From: JAMXLO01 sp963791495
GTDB lineage: Bacteria > Pseudomonadota > Alphaproteobacteria > Acetobacterales > Acetobacteraceae
NCBI GenBank assembly: GCA_963791495.1
Contig: CAWBST010000027.1
Coordinates: forward strand, 1-64,000
Length of the DNA: 64,000 nt
Reading direction: 5' to 3'
The notes beneath the pieces are model-generated. The model was not told the origin of the DNA, made no database searches, and saw only the letters and a list, made by a program, of their open reading frames with translations. Positions 55,529 to 63,162 of the stretch are shown here, piece by piece (position 1 is the stretch's first letter; every line of letters begins with the position of its first letter). The translations under genes and the position numbers were made by a program.

Positions 55529-56374
55529 CTATAGCGGCCGGGTCATCGTCTTGGCAAGGTTCGGTTTGGGATCGACCGGCGCAATGTGCGCGGACGGGCC
55601 ACAGGTTTGCCGCCATGCGAGATGACTCAACCAGTTGTTCAACTGGTCCTCGACGATTGCAAGAGGAAACAGCAGGAACCCACGCAAATAACGCCACCAC
55701 AGGCGGCCGGGCTCCTGGCAGATGCGCCACAGCCACTCGCAATTCAATCGGCGTACCAGGACCGGAGCGCGATGCGTGATGCCACAGGCAACCCTGACCC
55801 CCTGACCAACGCAGAGGGCCCAACAGGGCGCCAATTTCGCACGATTGGTGTCCACCCAGATTTCTGATCTGGGTGCGCCAACGCCCATAATCAGGATCGA
55901 TGCGCCATGCTCATTGATCTGTCGCACCAACCCCCGACAATAGTCCTCGTCACATTCGAATTCGAAGGGGGGAACCGCAGTCTCGACGACGACATCCCGC
56001 TGTCTTGCCCAACTATGGACGGCCATCGCCGTCTCGTTGTTGTCAACCACGAAGAACAGCCGGTGGTTGCAGAGGGAGCCCGCCATGAGTTCCTGGAGGA
56101 TATCGATCCCGGTCACATGTTGCACAGCGATGCCGCGGAGCGCTGCGTAATAGCGCACCGGAAAGCCGTCGCAAACTACAATGGCGGCGCTATGGTAAGC
56201 CCGTGCGAAGCCGACATCACGCCTCAGGTTCACAATGTGGTCGGTATTCGGGGTTACAATCAGCTCGGCCCGCTCCGGCCGAAGGTGGATGACCTCTCGG
56301 CAGATGTCCTGCGCACTTCCTTCGGTGATGCTCAGGCCGAAGATCCTTGGTCGCGACTGGGAATGACCTCCCAT
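55529..56374 (-). CDS. WecG/TagA/CpsF-family glycosyltransferase 2
   Basis: This is a 281-residue GT26-type enzyme, intact. Family motifs are TPNTDHIVNLRRD (with the conserved Asp), VCDGFPVRYYAALRG, GASILIMGVGAPRSEIWVDT and LNCEWLWRICQEPGRLWWRY at the membrane-binding C-terminus. ATG 56374 follows GGAGGAGAAG. It is a paralogue of the broken copy at 47727-48485 and may replace it. It is the last gene of the EPS block. Confidence 0.87.
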   Translation of the reverse strand: MGGHSQSRPRIFGLSITEGSAQDICREVIHLRPERAELIVTPNTDHIVNLRRDVGFARAYHSAAIVVCDGFPVRYYAALRGIAVQHVTGIDILQELMAGSLCNHRLFFVVDNNETAMAVHSWARQRDVVVETAVPPFEFECDEDYCRGLVRQINEHGASILIMGVGAPRSEIWVDTNRAKLAPCWALCVGQGVRVACGITHRAPVLVRRLNCEWLWRICQEPGRLWWRYLRGFLLFPLAIVEDQLNNWLSHLAWRQTCGPSAHIAPVDPKPNLAKTMTRPL

Positions 56375-56703
56375 CTTCTCCTCCGACAGGATCGTCTGGC
56401 GCGATCAGCGAATATTCGCCCGGATCGGCAAAGAAAGTGTTAGCCCAAGGCCCTGCTCCATTCTTCTCGCAATAGTTGAGCACCGCCGTCTTCGTCTCGT
56501 CCCGGAGAAACCCGGCTCGGACGTGGGCGGCCACGGCCGTACCGCCATTGGCCAAAGTCGGCTCAGCCGGCATTGACCCAGGTCAATGCTGGAACACGCC
56601 GCCGGGAGGAGGGTGCCGCACGAAAACTGGAGGCCAGCCATGTCGGACGCTGCCGGAACGCCCTGCCAATCACCGCACCCGGTGTCGGACGGGATCTGAC
56701 CAC
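56375..56703. other. Intergenic region between EPS block and N-ATPase operon
   Basis: About 330 bases lie between divergent genes. A - strand frame covering 56573-56360 gives a plausible stretch (RAGFLRDETKTAVLNYCEKN, then GAGPWANTFFADPGEYSLIA). It could be a remnant of a coding gene, but no family was recognised. The FNR/CRP-type palindrome at 56571-56588 is also here. Confidence 0.4.
56571..56588. promoter_or_regulatory. FNR/CRP-family-type palindrome upstream of the N-ATPase operon
   Basis: CATTGAC (56571-56577) and GTCAATG (56582-56588) are perfect seven-base arms around CCAG. The core TTGAC-N4-GTCAA is close to the FNR/FixK/Dnr consensus TTGAT-N4-ATCAA. It lies 115 bases before the atpD start. 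It suggests low-oxygen or nitrogen-oxide control of the ATPase operon. Binding by a particular regulator is inference. Confidence 0.6.
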
Positions 56704-58111
56704 ATGTCCGCAGCAGGCGCCGGCTCAGGCCGTGTCAGCGCAGTCCGCGGCGCGGTCGTCGACGTCAGCTTCACGCCAGATGCCCTACCGTGCATTGGCG
56801 AGGCCCTGCGCATCGACACGGGCGCCGGTCACCTTCTGATCGCCGAAGTGCAGAGCCATCTGGACGCCACGACAGCGCGTGCGGTCGCGCTGCATGCGAC
56901 CGCCGGCCTCTCGCGCGGAACGCCGGTGCACCCGACCGGGGGCCCATTGACCGCTCCCGTCGGCGACTCAGTGCTCGGCCGGCTGCTCGACGTGAGCGGA
57001 ATCGTGCACGACCATGGACCGCCGCTGCCTGCTGACACGCCTTGGCGGCAAATTCATCGCCCCCCCGCCGCCGCTCGCCAACCAGACCGCCGCGACGACG
57101 GTATTCGAGACCGGCATCAAGGTGATCGATCTGCTGGTGCCGCTCGCCTTCGGCGGCAAGGCGGCGATGTTCGGTGGCGCCGGCGTCGGCAAGACCGTCC
57201 TGCTGATGGAACTGATCCATGCCATGGTGGAGCGCTACCAGGGCATCTCGGTGTTCGCCGGCATCGGCGAGCGCTCACGTGAGGGCCACGAACTGTGGTC
57301 CGACATGCAGGAGTCCGACGTACTCGGCCGCACCGCCCTGGTGTTCGGCCAGATGAACGAACCGCCCGGCGCGCGCTGGCGCGTCGGCCTCGCCGCACTC
57401 ACCATCGCCGAGTACTTCCGCGATGCGAAGCGGCAGAATGTGCTGCTGCTCATCGACAACGTGTTTCGCTTCGTGCAGGCCGGCAGCGAGGTGTCCGGTC
57501 TGCTGGGCCGGCTGCCGTCGCGTGTCGGCTATCAGCCGACGCTGGCCACCGAAGTGGCCGAGCTGCAGGAACGCATCGCATCTGTCGCCGGCGCCTCCAT
57601 CACCGCAATCGAGGCGGTGTACGTGCCGGCCGATGACTTCACCGATCCCGCGGTGACGGCGATCTCCAGCCACATCGACAGCAACATCGTGCTGTCACGC
57701 ACGATGGCGGCCGAGGGGATGTATCCGGCGATCGACCCGCTCGCTTCGGGTTCGATCCTGCTCGATCCACTGGTGGTCGGCACCGAACATTTCGCCTTGG
57801 CCGGCCGCGTCCGCGAGGCGATCGCGCACTATCGCGAGCTGGCCGACGTCATCGCCCTGCTCGGTGTCGAGGAACTTGGTGCCGCCGATCGCCTGATCGT
57901 AGCCCGTGCCCGCAAGCTGCTGCGCTTCCTCACCCAGCCGTTCGCCGTGACCGAGGCCTTCACCGGCGTGTCAGGACGATCCGTCAGGCTCGCCGATACG
58001 CTCGCCGGATGCCGCGCGATCCTCGGCGGCGAGGCCGACGAGTGGCCGGAGAACGCGCTTTACATGCTCGGCAATTTCGATGAGGCGCGGCAACGCGCCG
58101 AGGCGGCGTGA
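56704..58111 (+). pseudogene. atpD: N-ATPase beta subunit, one frameshift in a C7 run
   Basis: This is the catalytic beta subunit of the N-type F-ATPase. ATG 56704 opens VSAVRGAVVDVSFTPDALPC, the beta-barrel domain. The nucleotide-binding domain has Walker A GGAGVGKT, the segment QMNEPPGARWRVGLAALTIA and Walker B region NVLLLIDNVFRF. The frame breaks at a run of seven C bases (57059-57065), where removal of one C restores HRPPPPLANQTAATTVFETG. The length, 1408 bases, is one over a multiple of three. The rest to 58111 is intact, so an indel error or a phase-variable tract is likelier than real decay. The stop overlaps the atpC ATG. Confidence 0.85.
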
Positions 58112-58533
58112 TGCGCCTGATCATCGCCGAACCAGCCCGAGTAATTGCCGACCACGACGACGTGGTGTCGGTGCGCGCCGAGGATGCCAGCGGCAGCTTC
58201 GGGATCCTGCCGGGTCATGCCGATCTGATCACTGTCATGACGCCTTCGGTGGTGGCCTGGCGACATGTCGATGGCCGGCCGGGCTGGTGCGCCGTGCGTC
58301 GCGGCGTGCTGTCGGTGCGCGATGGACGCGAAGTCGCGATCGCCACACGCCAAGCGCAGCTTGGCAATGACCTTGCTGCATTGGAGGACGCGGTGCTGGC
58401 GCGGTTTCGTGCCGAACTGGACGCCGAGAGGCGAGCCCGCGTCGCCGCGACCAGGCTGCACGCAGCCGCCATCCGTCAGATCGTCCGCGCGCTGCATTCG
58501 GATGGCCGCCAGATGCTGGGGGAGGCGTCATGA
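58111..58533 (+). CDS. atpC: N-ATPase epsilon subunit
   Basis: This is a 140-residue epsilon subunit of the ATPase central stalk. The N-terminal beta-sandwich includes ASGSFGILPGHADLITVM, the family signature. The C-terminal helices follow (RARVAATRLHAAAIRQIVRA). ATG 58111 overlaps the beta stop (TGATG). The gene order beta then epsilon is typical of N-ATPase operons, unlike the usual alpha-gamma-beta-epsilon order. Confidence 0.88.
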   Translation: MRLIIAEPARVIADHDDVVSVRAEDASGSFGILPGHADLITVMTPSVVAWRHVDGRPGWCAVRRGVLSVRDGREVAIATRQAQLGNDLAALEDAVLARFRAELDAERRARVAATRLHAAAIRQIVRALHSDGRQMLGEAS

Positions 58534-58817
58534 CACGCAAGCCTCCGACTGAGGACAATAAGCTTGTCTCCTCTATTCGCCTTCGCTCCGCCCGGGAGCA
58601 GCGTGCGCAGCGCGAAGGCGAGCCATCGTTCGGACGCTATCTCGCGCAGGTCGGCGTTCTCGGCTGGACCATCGTTGTGCCAACGTTGCTGGGCGTCTTT
58701 GCTGGACGCTGGCTGGATCAGCGTCTGGGAACCGGCATCTTCTGGACCGGCCCGTTGCTGATCGTTGGTCTGGCGATCGGGTGCTGGGCGGCGTGGCGAT
58801 GGATGCACGGACGATGA
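58530..58817 (+). CDS. atpQ: N-ATPase accessory membrane protein AtpQ (AtpI-like)
   Basis: This is a 95-residue protein with two membrane helices (LGWTIVVPTLLGVFAGRWLD and FWTGPLLIVGLAIGCWAAW). AtpQ is the AtpI/Mg-transport-like subunit encoded within N-ATPase operons. Its start overlaps the end of atpC and its stop overlaps the ATG at 58814. It likely helps assemble the c ring. Confidence 0.82.
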   Translation: MTRKPPTEDNKLVSSIRLRSAREQRAQREGEPSFGRYLAQVGVLGWTIVVPTLLGVFAGRWLDQRLGTGIFWTGPLLIVGLAIGCWAAWRWMHGR

Positions 58818-58832
58818 GTCGCGGCGCTCTGG

Positions 58833-59072
58833 TTGTTTGCCGGTCTTGCAGGTGGCATCGCCCACTTTGCCCTGCTGCGCTGGAACACGTTGTTTTATGT
58901 CAAAGCCGGCGCGCTGGCATATGCGATTGGACTGCAGTTGCTCCGTCTGGCTGCCATCGCATCGCTGCTCGGCCTTGCCGCATGGCACGGAGCGCTGCCC
59001 TTGCTGCTCGTCGGCCTCGGCATTGTGCTGGCGCGTCCTGTGGTGCTGCGTGTGACGCAGGTCATGATATGA
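58833..59072 (+). CDS. atpR: N-ATPase accessory membrane protein AtpR
   Basis: This is a small hydrophobic protein (LFAGLAGGIAHFALLRWN and two further helices) at the usual atpR position between atpQ and atpB. As written it starts at a TTG (58833) without a clear ribosome site. An ATG at 58814 overlaps the atpQ stop but is one base out of frame. Removing one base near 58826 would give MSRGALWLFAGLAGG, a better start. A single indel is therefore possible. It overlaps atpB by four bases. Confidence 0.72.
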   Translation: MFAGLAGGIAHFALLRWNTLFYVKAGALAYAIGLQLLRLAAIASLLGLAAWHGALPLLLVGLGIVLARPVVLRVTQVMI

Positions 59073-59755
59073 TCGAATCCCCGCTATCCATGGCTAGCGT
59101 CTTCCACCTCGGCCCGGTGCCGGTCACCATGCCGGTGATAGTGACCTGGGGCATCATGGCGATGCTGGCTGGCGGATCGTGGCTGCTGACACGCCGCCTG
59201 GCGCTGCGTCCGTCCGCCCCGCAGGCCGTGCTCGAACTGTTGGTCGACGGAATAACCGGCCAGATCCGCGACACGATGCGCGCGGATCCAAAACCCTATC
59301 TTCCACTGATCGGCACGCTGTTTCTGTTCATCCTGACTGCCAACTGGTCCTCGCTGGTGCCCGGCATCGAGCCCCCGACCGCGCATATTGAGACCGACGC
59401 AGCGCTCGCATTGATCGTGTTCGTCGCCATCGCCTGGTTCGGCATCCGGGCGCGTGGGGCGATCGGCTGGCTGGCAAGTTTCGCCGAACCGAACCTGCTG
59501 ATGGCGCCGCTCAACGTGGTGGAAAGCATCACCCGCACGTTCTCTCTCCTGGTCCGGCTGTTCGGCAACGTGATGAGCGGCGTGTTTGTGATCGGCATCG
59601 TCCTGTCGCTGGTTGGCCTGCTGGTGCCTGTGCCGCTGATGGCGCTCGAACTGCTGACCGGAGCCGTGCAGGCCTACATCTTCAGCGTGTTGGCGATGGT
59701 CTTCATCGGCGGCGCGGTTGGCGAGGCAACACAACGCGACGGAGCAAAGGCATGA
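59069..59755 (+). CDS. atpB: N-ATPase subunit a
   Basis: This is a 228-residue integral membrane stator subunit of the ion channel. The essential arginine lies in the helix TFSLLVRLFGNVMSGVFV. LPLIGTLFLFILTANWSSLVP is the conserved segment of the a subunit. The C-terminal helix LTGAVQAYIFSVLAMVFIGG is typical. Short overlaps on both sides show a tightly packed operon. Confidence 0.9.
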   Translation: MIESPLSMASVFHLGPVPVTMPVIVTWGIMAMLAGGSWLLTRRLALRPSAPQAVLELLVDGITGQIRDTMRADPKPYLPLIGTLFLFILTANWSSLVPGIEPPTAHIETDAALALIVFVAIAWFGIRARGAIGWLASFAEPNLLMAPLNVVESITRTFSLLVRLFGNVMSGVFVIGIVLSLVGLLVPVPLMALELLTGAVQAYIFSVLAMVFIGGAVGEATQRDGAKA

Positions 59756-59997
59756 ACTGGATCCAAATCGCCAGCATCATCGGTGCCGCGCTGGCGGTGT
59801 CATTTGGCGCGATCGGCCCGGCTCTGGGCGAAGGCCGCGCGGTGGCAGCGGCAATGGATGCCATCGCACGGCAGCCGGAATCCGCCAACACACTCGCGCG
59901 CACCTTGTTCGTTGGCCTCGCGATGATCGAGACGATGGCCATCTACTGTTTGGTCATTGCGCTGCTGCTGCTGTTCGCCAATCCATTCGTGCGGTAA
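59752..59997 (+). CDS. atpE: N-ATPase subunit c (rotor ring)
   Basis: This is an 81-residue hairpin of two helices. Helix 1 has IGPALGEGRAV with Glu27. Helix 2 has LAMIETMAIYCLVIA with Glu60, Thr61 and Tyr65. Two carboxylates, one in each helix, are the known mark of N-ATPase c subunits. The E-T-x-x-x-Y pattern in helix 2 resembles sodium-binding rings. Whether this ring moves Na+ or H+ cannot be settled from sequence. ATG 59752 overlaps the atpB stop. Confidence 0.92.
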   Translation: MNWIQIASIIGAALAVSFGAIGPALGEGRAVAAAMDAIARQPESANTLARTLFVGLAMIETMAIYCLVIALLLLFANPFVR

Positions 59998-60752
59998 TGC
60001 ATTTCGATCCGTGGACACTCGCGCTGCAGACGATAAACGTCCTAGTCCTCGTCTGGCTGCTTGCGCACTTCCTGTTCCGGCCCGTAGCCGGGATCATTGC
60101 CGCGCGTCGTGCAGCCACGGACGCGCTGATGAGCGATGCGGAGACGGCGCGCGCGAAGGCCGCTGCCGAAGCTGCGGCATTGGCGCAGCAACGCCAGGGG
60201 CTCGCCAATGAAGGCGACCGCATTACTACCGCCGCCCGTGCCTCAGCCGAGGCCGAGCGCGCGACCGTCCTCCGTCAGGCAAACGAGAGTGCGGCACAGC
60301 TCGAGGCGGAAGCCCAACAGGTAATCGCACGCGACCGGCAGTCTATGCGCGAAGCACTTGAGCACGAGGCCGCGGACCTGGCGGTCACAGTTGCGAAGCG
60401 GCTGCTCGAACGGATACCGGTTCAGGCCCTGAACCATGCGTTCCTGGAAGGGCTGGCGGAAGTGCTCGCCACACATCCGGCGCGCGCATCGCTGCTGAAT
60501 GCCCAATCGAAGTGCGCAGCGCGGTCCCGCTGGATTCAGCGACTACAGGCGGATTGCCGCACCATGCTGACGCGTCTGGTCGGTGGCACGCCTGAGCTGA
60601 GCTTCCGCACCGATCCGACTCTCGTCGCCGGCATCGAACTCGCCACGCCCCATGCGGTGATTCGCAATTCCTGGCAGGAGGATCTCGAAAAGATCACTCG
60701 CTCGCTGCAGCAAGGTACGGACCATGAAGTCCCCTCCCAGCAAGTGGCTTGA
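59997..60752 (+). CDS. atpF: N-ATPase subunit b (extended, delta-like C-terminus)
   Basis: This is a 251-residue peripheral stalk subunit. The N-terminal helix NVLVLVWLLAHFLFRPVAGI anchors it. A long alanine-rich coiled coil follows (AKAAAEAAALAQQRQGLANE on). The C-terminal 90 residues (SFRTDPTLVAGIELATPHAV) resemble the delta subunit end. No separate atpH is present, as is usual for N-ATPase operons, so this part probably replaces delta. The 3' end overlaps atpA by 29 bases. Confidence 0.85.
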   Translation: MHFDPWTLALQTINVLVLVWLLAHFLFRPVAGIIAARRAATDALMSDAETARAKAAAEAAALAQQRQGLANEGDRITTAARASAEAERATVLRQANESAAQLEAEAQQVIARDRQSMREALEHEAADLAVTVAKRLLERIPVQALNHAFLEGLAEVLATHPARASLLNAQSKCAARSRWIQRLQADCRTMLTRLVGGTPELSFRTDPTLVAGIELATPHAVIRNSWQEDLEKITRSLQQGTDHEVPSQQVA

Positions 60753-62238
60753 CCTTGCGCGCAGCCGTGTGGCCGCGGCCGTACTCGGGCCCGAGCTGAC
60801 GGAGATCGGCCGCGTGATGAGTGTGGGCGACGGCATTGCCCTGATTTCCGGTCTGCCGGGCGCGCGGCTGGACGAGGTGCTGCGTTTCGACTCAGGTCAG
60901 CTGGGCTTCGCGCAGACATTGGAAGCGGACCATATCGGGTGCGTGTTGCTCGATGACGTCGGCACGCTGGAAGCAGGCGAGATCGTGCATGGCACCGGCG
61001 AAGTCGTGCGCACATCGGTCGGTCCCGCTCTGCTGGGTCGGGTTGTCGATCCGCTCGGACGTCAACTGGATGGCGGCCCCCCGATCATTGCCGAACGACA
61101 CGACCCAGTGGAACGGCCGGCGCCTGCGATCCTGGACCGCGCGCTCGTCACCGAGCCGGTGCAGACCGGCATCCTGGTGATCGATTCGCTGTTTCCGCTT
61201 GGCCGTGGCCAGCGCGAGCTGATCATCGGCGATCGCGCCATAGGCAAGACGGCGATCGCCGTCGATACCATCATCAACCAGAAATCCAGTGACCTGATCT
61301 GCATCTATGCGGCGGTGGGACAGAAGTCCGCGACCGTCGCCCGCGTGATCGATGCGGTTCGCCGGTTGGGCTCGCCGGAGCGCTGCATCTTCGTCGTTGC
61401 ATCGGCAACCGCTCCGCCGGGCCTGCAATGGATCGCGCCCTTCGCGGCCATGACAATGGCCGAGTACTTTCGCGATCGTGGCCAGCACGTCCTGGTGGTG
61501 ATCGATGATCTGACCAAGCACGCGGCGACCCATCGCGAGATCGCCTTGCTGACACGTCAGCCGCCAGGACGCGAAGCCTATCCGGGTGATGTCTTCTATC
61601 TGCATGCGCGGCTTCTGGAGCGCGCGGCGAAGTTGGCACCGGCGCTGGGCGGTGGCTCGCTCACCGCGCTGCCGATTGCCGAAACCGATGCCGGCAATCT
61701 CAGCGCCTACATCCCGACCAATCTGATCTCAATCACCGATGGGCAATTGGTGCTCGACGCACGGTTGTTTCATGCCGGACAGAAGCCGGCGATCGATATC
61801 GGCACCAGCGTGAGCCGCGTCGGCGGCAAGACACAGGCGCCGGCACTCCGCGACACGACCGGCATGTTCCGCCTCGACTATGCGCAGTTCCTGGAACTCG
61901 AACTCTTCACCCGCTTCGGCAGCGTGCCTGACGCACGGGTGCAGGCACGCATCATCCGCGGCGAGCGCCTTCGCGCTCTGCTGGTGCAGCCGCAGTTCGC
62001 ACCGTTGCGCCTTGCAGACGAGGTGGCGCTGGCGACCGCATTGCGCGAGGGGTTGCTCGATGCCGTGCCTGCCAATGTCATCGGCCGGCTGCGGGAGATC
62101 CTACCGAACTGGCTCGACCGGCATGCCGGCGTTGCGGTGGCGAACATCGAACGGAGCAGAACGATGACCGACGGCGAAGCGGAGTCGCTGCGCGGCGCAG
62201 TCGCAAACCTGCTGAAGCAGCAGGCTGGCAATGCCTGA
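60724..62238 (+). CDS. atpA: N-ATPase alpha subunit
   Basis: This is a 504-residue non-catalytic nucleotide-binding subunit. The P-loop reads GDRAIGKTAIAVDTI. Other family segments are YAAVGQKSATVARVIDAVRR, AEYFRDRGQHVLVVIDDLTK and SAYIPTNLISITDGQLVLD. Length is normal. ATG 60724 lies within the end of atpF. It overlaps atpG by eight bases. Confidence 0.93.
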   Translation: MKSPPSKWLDLARSRVAAAVLGPELTEIGRVMSVGDGIALISGLPGARLDEVLRFDSGQLGFAQTLEADHIGCVLLDDVGTLEAGEIVHGTGEVVRTSVGPALLGRVVDPLGRQLDGGPPIIAERHDPVERPAPAILDRALVTEPVQTGILVIDSLFPLGRGQRELIIGDRAIGKTAIAVDTIINQKSSDLICIYAAVGQKSATVARVIDAVRRLGSPERCIFVVASATAPPGLQWIAPFAAMTMAEYFRDRGQHVLVVIDDLTKHAATHREIALLTRQPPGREAYPGDVFYLHARLLERAAKLAPALGGGSLTALPIAETDAGNLSAYIPTNLISITDGQLVLDARLFHAGQKPAIDIGTSVSRVGGKTQAPALRDTTGMFRLDYAQFLELELFTRFGSVPDARVQARIIRGERLRALLVQPQFAPLRLADEVALATALREGLLDAVPANVIGRLREILPNWLDRHAGVAVANIERSRTMTDGEAESLRGAVANLLKQQAGNA

Positions 62239-63069
62239 CGACCTCGCCGCGGTTCGGACACGCATCCATGGGGTGCGGCAGCTCGACACGGTGATCGGCG
62301 CCATGCGCGGGATCGCAGCAACGCATGCCCAACAGAGTCGGCTGCTGTTGCCCGGCTTCCGCGCCTATGCGGAGGTGATCGCTCGGGCGATAGCCTCGGC
62401 GCTGCGGCTCCGCGACGACCCGCCACCCGCACGGTCGGCCCGCTCCCGATGCGCGCGCATCGTGTTCTGTGCCGAGCAGGGATTCGTCGGTGGATTCGCC
62501 GAGCGAATTCTGGATGACGCCCTGGGGCGCGGACCGGCGGATCTGTTCCTGATCGGCAGCCGCGGTCTGTCTCTGGCTCGGCACGCGGCGTCGCGACCAC
62601 ATGGCAGAGCGCGATGGCGACGCAGACCGACGGCATCGCCGCATTGTGCATCCGGATCGCCAGTGCGTTGTACGAGACCATCCTGGCGCAGCGGACTACA
62701 ACCGTCGAAGTGGCGTATCCAGTGTGGGCTCCTGGCGAGGGTCTGCGCGTCGCATGCCAGTCGTTGTTGCCGCTGGACGAGCATCGCTTTCAGACGAATG
62801 CCGCACCGATGCCACCTTTGACCACGTTGCCGCCGGACCTGCTGCTGGCGAGCCTCGCGGAGGAGTACGTCTTCGCGTCGCTGTGCGAGGCGGCCATGCA
62901 CGCCTTTGTCGCGGAGAACGAGGCTCGCGCCGCCACGATGGTGCGGGCGCGAAGCAAGGTCCAGGATATCCTGGCTGAGCTGCGCCTGTCCGAGCACCGG
63001 GTTCGGCAGGAAGCGATCACTGCGGAACTGGTGGAGCTGGCAGGCGGTAGCCTGGCCGAGACCCGATGA
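62231..63069 (+). pseudogene. atpG: N-ATPase gamma subunit, one frameshift
   Basis: This is the central rotor shaft subunit. ATG 62231 opens DLAAVRTRIHGVRQLDTVIG AMRGIAATHA, the N-terminal coiled coil. The frame holds to SLARHAASRP near 62598. One indel then moves reading to TDGIAALCIRIASALYETIL and the C-terminal coiled coil FASLCEAAMHAFVAENEARA to 63069. The length (839) is not a multiple of three. Both ends of a normal gamma are present, so a sequencing indel is plausible. Confidence 0.8.
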
Positions 63070-63162
63070 CGTCTTGCGGCCAAACACGAGGTTGTGCCAT
63101 GCAAACACAGCGTCAGGCGGCACGCCCTACCCAGTGTCAGCTCCGGAACCCTTGTCCCAGCC

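Noticed and set aside
63070..63162. SAM-II riboswitch before metA
   Set aside because: Such elements are common before alphaproteobacterial metA, but the conserved GCUAAAAA-type stretch and the expected pseudoknot pairing are not present in these 93 bases.
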